Notes under the pieces: generated by a model
Databases searched by the model: none
What the model was told of the DNA's origin: nothing
What the model saw: the letters and a program-made list of their open reading frames with translations, nothing else
Source: JBBITW01 sp037440525
GTDB taxonomy: Bacteria; Desulfobacterota; BSN033; UBA1163
Length of the DNA: 10,555 bases
Direction of reading: 5' to 3'
Assembly: GCA_037440525.1 (NCBI GenBank)
Contig: JBBITW010000127.1
Span: 1 to 10,555, forward strand
Made by a program: the position numbers and the translations under genes
In this document: positions 6,222 to 10,555 of the stretch, piece after piece
Position numbering within the stretch: position 1 is the stretch's first letter
Layout: each line of letters opens with the position of its first letter

Positions 6222-7088
6222 ATGAAAAGAATCGCTCCAACTGAGGGATTAACGCTCTTCTTTCTAATAGGATTGATCATTTTAACCCTTATTTTTAAGG
6301 AACAGATTCCATCCTGGAGATCTTTACTCTTCCGTTATACAATTTTCTTAGGTCTTCTATTTGTTCTAAAGTTATCATTCGATAAGAAAATCTCTGGTAA
6401 GGTAGGTGAGTTTTTCTATCATTTTTCACCCATTGTCTTTGTCATCCTGATATACGAATCCCTCGGAGACCTTATTCAATACCTACGCCCTGATATCGAC
6501 CGGAAGCTTATCCAGATCGATCTTTCAATCTTTGGAGTCCATCCAACCCTCTGGATGGAAAGATGGATTACACCCTGGTTTACCGACCTAATGTCATTTG
6601 CCTATATAAGTTACTACTTCCTTCCTGTAATTTTTATTGTGACCCTTTACTTGAAGGATCGCAGATACGAATTTTCGGAATCCATATTCATTCTAACCTT
6701 TGGTTACTACCTATCATTTATTGGATATATCCTCTTCCCTGCTATCGGACCAAGGTATACACTTATCCATCTTCAATCATTACCCATTGAAGGAAGCTTC
6801 CTTACTGATTTTGTAAGGGACACCCTGAATGCCCTTGAACATAATAAGCGGGACTGTATGCCAAGCGGCCATACTCAGATTGTACTTATGGTTCTATATT
6901 TAACATTCAGATTCGAGAGGAGAATTTTCTATATATATCTCCCACTCATATGCCTCCTCATACTTTCCACTGTCTATCTAAGGTATCATTATGTTATTGA
7001 CCTTATTGTGGGGGGCCTATTTGCAGTTTTTTGTATAATTATTACCCCCCATCTTTATAGATTATGGAAGGCAGAAGTTGAAGGTTAA
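6222..7088 (+). CDS. PAP2 superfamily (PAP2_3 type) membrane enzyme, candidate sphingolipid head-group transferase
   Basis: The 288-residue product has about eight hydrophobic segments (first at about 9-26, last at about 256-276). The phosphatase/transferase core is visible: GPR at 176-178, CMPSGHTQ at 212-219 (nucleophile-assisting H217) and YLRYHYVIDLIVG at 252-264 with R254, H256 and D260. This is the arrangement of the PAP2_3 group. That group includes eukaryotic inositol-phosphoceramide synthase AUR1, which moves a phospho-head-group from a phospholipid to ceramide, as well as lipid phosphatases. The gene converges on the predicted ceramide operon with a 9-base gap, so a head-group transferase acting on ceramide is an attractive inference. 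Motif alone cannot separate this from a lipid phosphatase. The ATG at 6222 has no clear Shine-Dalgarno, and no alternative start lies upstream in frame. Confidence 0.75.
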   Translation: MKRIAPTEGLTLFFLIGLIILTLIFKEQIPSWRSLLFRYTIFLGLLFVLKLSFDKKISGKVGEFFYHFSPIVFVILIYESLGDLIQYLRPDIDRKLIQIDLSIFGVHPTLWMERWITPWFTDLMSFAYISYYFLPVIFIVTLYLKDRRYEFSESIFILTFGYYLSFIGYILFPAIGPRYTLIHLQSLPIEGSFLTDFVRDTLNALEHNKRDCMPSGHTQIVLMVLYLTFRFERRIFYIYLPLICLLILSTVYLRYHYVIDLIVGGLFAVFCIIITPHLYRLWKAEVEG

Positions 7089-7109
7089 TACCTTCCATTA
7101 AAGGAAGGT
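7080..7109. terminator. Two interlocking hairpins between convergent genes
   Basis: GAAGGT (7080-7085) pairs with ACCTTC (7090-7095) around TAAT. ACCTTCC (7090-7096) pairs equally well with GGAAGGT (7103-7109) around ATTAAA. The middle arm is shared, so the two are mutually exclusive. The first contains the last two codons and the stop of the PAP2 gene; the second contains the final codons and stop of the acyltransferase gene. No T run follows on either strand, so this is a compact bidirectional end of modest strength. Confidence 0.5.
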
Positions 7110-8222
7110 TTCATAGATTCTATAGGTTTTATATCGTTTTCCTCCCATCGCCTCTATAGCATGCTGCATCAAGAGATTCTCCTCAAGTATCCATGAACAT
7201 TCCGCCCTTTCATAGCCTCTTAGAATTCCACGATTAAAGGTCTCTGTATAGAGGAGGCCCTCGACACCCCTCTTCTGAAAGGCTTGCTTTACACCTAAGA
7301 GCATCACCCTCAGAGTCTTTATCTTTCGTGAAAAGTAGAAGAATTTAAGAATACCTAATAGCCCTATTCTTCCATTTAAATGTTTCAGGACTTCATTATA
7401 ATCCGGGAGAGATACAGAAAAACCAACAGGTTCTTCTCCACAATAAGCGAAAAGGACCAAATCAGGCAAGGCTAAGGGCTTTAGATTTTTTGCCATATCA
7501 TCTATCTCTTCCTCTGTTAGTGGTACAAATCCCCAATTATTATTCCACGCCTGGTTATATATCTCCTTAATGATCTTCACTTCTTCATCAAAGTGTGAAA
7601 GATCTAATGGCCGTACCCTTAATAGTGGCTCCCTATTCTTCAATCTCTCTGTAATTCGATTCAAACGATTATGATTGAAAGAACTCTTTTCAAGTAGATA
7701 AGCATAGAGGTCCATTGCCTTTCTTAGTCCAAACCCTTCTAATAGTTCTGGATAGTAAGGAGGATTATAAGGCATCATGAGACAGGGAGAGGATTCAAAA
7801 CCTTCTATCAGGAGTCCGCATTCATCATTTGTAGAAGGATTCATTGGACGTATCATCTTTTCCATCCCCCTCCCCTTTAACCAATCCTTTACCTTACTCA
7901 GGAGGCTTTTTGTAACCTCAATGTCCTGGATCGACTCAAAGAATCCGAAGAATCCTGCCTTCTCATTATGAAACTCAATGTAATTACGGTCTATGATACC
8001 TGCAATCCTCCCAACTATCTCTTTACCTCTGTGGGCTAAAAATAGCACCATTTCTGAGTGAAGAAAAAAGGGGTTTTTGGGATCAAACTTTTTTAATTGT
8101 TCCTTTATCAGGGGAGGCACCCAATGAGGGTTATCTCTATAAATAAGCCAGGGTAATCGGATGAATGCCTTTAAATCTCCTCTATTTCTTACCTCTTTTA
8201 TACTCAGGTCTTTAATTCCCAT
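7098..8222 (-). CDS. bcerS: GNAT-superfamily acyltransferase, predicted bacterial ceramide synthase
   Basis: The 374-residue protein appears to hold two GNAT-like halves. The N-terminal half includes EIVGRIAGIIDRNYIEFHNEK (about 68-88) and GFFESI. The middle carries RPMNPSTNDECGLLIEGF (125-142) and YNPPYYPELLEGFGL (152-166). The C-terminal half has the acyl-CoA-binding pattern RVMLLGVKQAFQKRGVEG (305-322; QKRGVE corresponds to the Q/R-x-x-G-x-G/A loop), ending in YKTYRIYE. Alone it would be annotated only as an N-acyltransferase. Its position 14 bases behind an Spt-like gene, in an operon with a CerR-like reductase, matches the bacterial ceramide synthase set defined in Caulobacter. There this enzyme N-acylates 3-ketosphinganine. 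No membrane segments are seen. ATG 8222 directly follows AAAAAGG, a poor ribosome spacing, so coupling to spt translation is likely. Confidence 0.75.
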   Translation of the reverse strand: MGIKDLSIKEVRNRGDLKAFIRLPWLIYRDNPHWVPPLIKEQLKKFDPKNPFFLHSEMVLFLAHRGKEIVGRIAGIIDRNYIEFHNEKAGFFGFFESIQDIEVTKSLLSKVKDWLKGRGMEKMIRPMNPSTNDECGLLIEGFESSPCLMMPYNPPYYPELLEGFGLRKAMDLYAYLLEKSSFNHNRLNRITERLKNREPLLRVRPLDLSHFDEEVKIIKEIYNQAWNNNWGFVPLTEEEIDDMAKNLKPLALPDLVLFAYCGEEPVGFSVSLPDYNEVLKHLNGRIGLLGILKFFYFSRKIKTLRVMLLGVKQAFQKRGVEGLLYTETFNRGILRGYERAECSWILEENLLMQHAIEAMGGKRYKTYRIYETFL

Positions 8223-8236
8223 CCTTTTTGTTTTGA

Positions 8237-9418
8237 TCAGATTATTTCCATCTGCTCCTTTACCTTTTTAAAGGCTTCAAGCACCTGATCCAGTTGTGCT
8301 TCGGTATGAGTAGCCATATAACTCGTCCTCAGAAGTTCCCTACCAGGAGGGACAGCAGGGCTTACTACAGGATTAACAAATACACCATTTTCGAAAAGTA
8401 TCCTGCATATGCTATAGACCTTCATGCTATCTCCGATAATAATAGGGATTATAGGGGTTTCACTCTTTCCTGTATTAAAGCCAAGTTCTTTATAACCACG
8501 AAGCATCTTGTGTGTGTTCTTCCAGAGTTGAACTCTCAATTGAGGTTGCTCCTCAATAATGTCCAGGGCTGCACTTACAGATGCCACAAGAGAGGGGGGA
8601 AGGCTTGCACTAAATATCATCGACCGCCCGATATGCCTTATAAAATCTATCACTTCCTTTGAACCAACTACAAATCCACCGATTGCGGCAAGGGATTTGC
8701 TATAGGTACCCATGATGAGGTCAACCTCTTGCTCCAATGCAAAGTGCTCTGCTGTTCCTCTTCCTCCTTCTCCAAGAACCCCAACTGCATGTGCATCATC
8801 CACCATTACCCTTGCTTGATAGGCCTTTGCTAATTTGATTATAGAAGGAAGGTCAGCAATATCACCCTCCATGCTAAATACACCATCAACAATGATGAGT
8901 TTCCCCCTCCCCCTTGACTCTTCAAGCACACGTTCTAAGTCCTGCATATCATTGTGACGAAATTTTTTTACCTGTCCAAAAGATAGACGGCAACCATCAA
9001 TAATGCTTGCGTGATCATATTTGTCAATAATGGCTACATCGTTTCGACCCACGAGTGCTGAAATTGTCCCTAAATTTGTCTGGTAACCGGTAGCAAAGAC
9101 AAGTGCGGCTTCCTTTCGAAAGAATCTTGCCAACTTTTCTTCCAATTCCTCATGTATCTCAAGATTTCCGTTGAGAAATCTTGAGCCAGCACAGCCGCTA
9201 CCGAATTTCTCAATAGCCTTGATCGCTGCTTCCTTGACTCGTGGATGGTTTGTAAGTCCAAGATAATTGTTTGAGCCAATCATGATGACCCTTTTCCCAT
9301 TGACAACAACCTCAGCATCCTGTGGGGATTCGAGTTTTCGGAAGAAAAAATAGTGACCACTATTTTTCATGCTGAGTGTCTGCTCATAAATCTTGTTACA
9401 TTTTTCAAATATATCCAT
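8237..9418 (-). CDS. spt: Serine palmitoyltransferase-like PLP enzyme (alpha-oxoamine synthase family)
   Basis: The 393-residue protein should condense L-serine with a long-chain acyl thioester to give 3-ketosphinganine, the first step of sphingolipid synthesis. Family features are GSNNYLGLTNHPRVKEAA (48-65), GSGCAGSRFLNGNLEIHEELE (73-93), DHASIIDG (135-142, stacking H136), VDDAHAVG (206-213, pyridine-binding D207 and H210) and GTYSKSLAAIGG (237-248) with the PLP Schiff-base lysine K241. The His-to-Lys spacing (H210 to K241) equals that of the characterised Sphingomonas enzyme. Wording such as ESPQDAEVVVNGK near the N-terminus is closer to Spt than to BioF or 2-amino-3-ketobutyrate ligase. 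Those remain the alternatives by fold, but no biotin or threonine genes are nearby. There is no membrane anchor, as in other bacterial Spts. ATG 9418 is preceded by AAGGGG, 15 bases after the upstream stop. Confidence 0.88.
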   Translation of the reverse strand: MDIFEKCNKIYEQTLSMKNSGHYFFFRKLESPQDAEVVVNGKRVIMIGSNNYLGLTNHPRVKEAAIKAIEKFGSGCAGSRFLNGNLEIHEELEEKLARFFRKEAALVFATGYQTNLGTISALVGRNDVAIIDKYDHASIIDGCRLSFGQVKKFRHNDMQDLERVLEESRGRGKLIIVDGVFSMEGDIADLPSIIKLAKAYQARVMVDDAHAVGVLGEGGRGTAEHFALEQEVDLIMGTYSKSLAAIGGFVVGSKEVIDFIRHIGRSMIFSASLPPSLVASVSAALDIIEEQPQLRVQLWKNTHKMLRGYKELGFNTGKSETPIIPIIIGDSMKVYSICRILFENGVFVNPVVSPAVPPGRELLRTSYMATHTEAQLDQVLEAFKKVKEQMEII

Positions 9419-9433
9419 TTTTAACCCCTTTAA

Positions 9434-10414
9434 TTATAACCAATTCTCATTACAATACCATTGATATGTTAACCTTACTCCCTCACTAAGAGTATAGCAG
9501 GGTCGGAAACCCAAAAGGCTTTTAGCCTTCGTAATATCACAGAGCCAGTTTCTCTGTATCATCTCATTGAGCTTTCCTCTATTTATTAGGGGAGGTTTAC
9601 CCAAAAACCTTGATAATGTTTCTGAAAAAGAGGCAAACCCATAAACCACCCATTCAGGTATACGAATTTGATATACACGGATATTCATCGCATCTGCAAA
9701 TAGCTTCCCAAGCTCATCCAACCTATAATCATTTCCATCCGATAGAAAAAATATCTCAGGCTCGTTTATTTCAAAATCCGAAGCAAGAAGCAATCCCTGG
9801 ATAATATCCTCCACATAACAAAGGCTGATATACTGTTGGGAATTAAAGATACAGGGATTTATCCTTCTTTTTAGAATCTTAAAAAAGGCATAAATATCCC
9901 TGTCCCTCGGACCATAAACAGCTGATGGGCGAAGAATTATAATGGGAATCTCCCGGGAATGTTCGAGAAGGGACTCTTCACCCAATCTTTTGCTCTTACC
10001 ATAAGGTGAAACAGGGCTACAGGGGTCTGACTCTTTCTTCTTTCCTCCATCACAGCAAGGACCTGCTGCTGCCTGGCTTGAAAGGTAGATAAATTTCTGG
10101 AGGGATTTATTATTATCAAGGCATGCATGAATAAGATTATCAGTCCCAAAACCATTTACCCTGAAGTAATCCTCCTCTCTTATGGCCTTTGTTAAACCTG
10201 CCAGGTGAAAGACCTGGTCAATATCTTCTACTGCTTCATTCAAAGAGGCCCTATCCATGCAATCTCCATAGAACAGTTCAACCCCAAGCCCTCTAAGCCA
10301 TCTCAGGTCACTGCTTCTTCGGACAAGGCATCGAACCTCAACCCCCCTCTTTAAAAGGGCCTCTACAAGATGGCTCCCAATAAACCCTGTTGCTCCTGTA
10401 ACCAGTGCCTTCAA
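9434..10414 (-). CDS. cerR: NAD-dependent epimerase/reductase family protein, predicted ceramide reductase
   Basis: With TTG 10414 as start the protein has 326 residues, usual for extended short-chain dehydrogenases. The Rossmann loop GATGFIG is at residues 7-13, SSQAAAGP at 112-119 and the catalytic YGKSK at 138-142 (Y138, K142). RPSAVYGPRDRD follows in the middle and a smaller substrate domain at the C-terminus. As first gene of an operon with spt and a GNAT acyltransferase, it fits CerR, which reduces 3-oxoceramide to dihydroceramide in Caulobacter. By sequence alone it could be a sugar-nucleotide epimerase or 3-beta-hydroxysteroid dehydrogenase relative. The frame stays open to an ATG at 10549, but the extra 45 residues run through a dispersed repeat and upstream of a strong promoter. 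TTG 10414 has GAGGAG (plus-strand 10425-10430) 10 bases before it, so the shorter form is preferred. Confidence 0.78.
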   Translation of the reverse strand: MKALVTGATGFIGSHLVEALLKRGVEVRCLVRRSSDLRWLRGLGVELFYGDCMDRASLNEAVEDIDQVFHLAGLTKAIREEDYFRVNGFGTDNLIHACLDNNKSLQKFIYLSSQAAAGPCCDGGKKKESDPCSPVSPYGKSKRLGEESLLEHSREIPIIILRPSAVYGPRDRDIYAFFKILKRRINPCIFNSQQYISLCYVEDIIQGLLLASDFEINEPEIFFLSDGNDYRLDELGKLFADAMNIRVYQIRIPEWVVYGFASFSETLSRFLGKPPLINRGKLNEMIQRNWLCDITKAKSLLGFRPCYTLSEGVRLTYQWYCNENWL

Positions 10415-10424
10415 TTTTTTGAAT

Positions 10425-10430
10425 CTCCTC
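10425..10430 (-). promoter_or_regulatory. Ribosome binding site deciding the cerR start
   Basis: GAGGAG on the minus strand lies 10 bases ahead of TTG 10414, giving the protein start MKALVTGATGFIG. This is the strongest ribosome site near the beginning of the frame and supports the non-ATG start. Confidence 0.7.
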
Positions 10431-10443
10431 AAAAATTCATAAA

Positions 10444-10471
10444 ATTTTATCTTTTTCTGTGGATTTGTCAA
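10444..10471 (-). promoter_or_regulatory. Promoter of the cerR-spt-bcerS operon
   Basis: On the minus strand a perfect TTGACA (10466-10471) is followed after 16 bases by TAAAAT (10444-10449), 5/6 to consensus. The start would fall near 10437, about 22 bases ahead of TTG 10414 and downstream of the repeat copy. This is the best sigma-70-like promoter in the window. Confidence 0.7.
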
Positions 10472-10483
10472 GGATATTAAAAT

Positions 10484-10543
10484 GAGGTCTCTGAAAAAGT
10501 CCTGAAATGACTGGGGAGGTAGGGTTCCAAACCCTTCGAATGC
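10484..10543 (+). repeat. Dispersed 60-base repeat, copy 2
   Basis: This copy matches 4274-4333 at 53 of 60 positions, in the same orientation. It contains GGGTT/AACCC arms around CCA (10522-10534) that could form a small hairpin; the matching 5' arm is altered in copy 1. On the minus strand it reads AFEGFGTLPPQSFQDFFRDL without a stop and so lengthens the cerR frame artificially. It ends 13 bases before the cerR -35 box. The window stops 12 bases past its other end, so its true extent is unknown. Confidence 0.85.
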
Positions 10544-10555
10544 GGACATTGAGAA

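Noticed and set aside
8237..9418. Annotation as BioF (8-amino-7-oxononanoate synthase) or Kbl
   Set aside because: It shares the fold and PLP residues, but the N-terminal ESPQDAEVVVNGK region and the bCerS/CerR-like neighbours favour serine palmitoyltransferase; no biotin or threonine genes are nearby.

Overview
The window is AT-rich bacterial DNA. I see no virus, plasmid core or complete insertion sequence. A PxxKW-type cysteine-rich protein, an NlpC/P60 hydrolase with two SH3b-like domains, a bacterial-type prolyl-tRNA synthetase and a predicted sphingolipid cluster together suggest an anaerobic Desulfobacterota-like (deltaproteobacterial) genome. The lineage is inferred from gene content only.

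Layout. Positions 1-686 hold the 3' end of a type I restriction-modification methylase gene (hsdM). It is followed, with a 4-base overlap, by a small gene with a PD-(D/E)XK nuclease-like core that looks truncated or frameshifted. A tRNA-Thr(CGT) gene lies on the minus strand at 687-761. A gene-poor stretch (762-1095) precedes a polytopic membrane protein of the LPG_synthase_TM/UPF0104 family (1096-2055). Next come a minus-strand cysteine-rich PxxKW protein (2129-2416), then a plus-strand exported NlpC/P60 cell-wall peptidase (2569-3984) with a small gene of unknown function behind it (4004-4249). Prolyl-tRNA synthetase (proS, 4375-6105) is on the minus strand. It is divergent from a PAP2-family membrane enzyme (6222-7088), and the two predicted promoters overlap face to face.

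The most notable part is the right half. A three-gene minus-strand operon (10414 down to 7098) encodes an NAD-dependent epimerase/reductase-like protein, a serine palmitoyltransferase-like enzyme and a double GNAT-like acyltransferase. This matches the bacterial ceramide pathway described in Caulobacter: Spt condenses serine with an acyl thioester, bCerS N-acylates the 3-keto base, and CerR reduces the 3-oxo group. The PAP2_3-type gene converges on this operon with a 9-base gap and belongs to the superfamily of eukaryotic inositol-phosphoceramide synthase. It is a candidate head-group transferase for the ceramide. That link is inference from family and position.

Regulation. A near-consensus promoter (TTGACA, 16 bases, TAAAAT) and a strong Shine-Dalgarno place the start of the first sphingolipid gene at TTG 10414, not at an upstream ATG. 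The longer reading frame runs back into a 60-base dispersed repeat (10484-10543). A second copy (53/60 identical) lies between the convergent ends of the small gene and proS (4274-4333). Several hairpins mark gene ends, including two interlocking hairpins built from the last codons of the PAP2 and acyltransferase genes.
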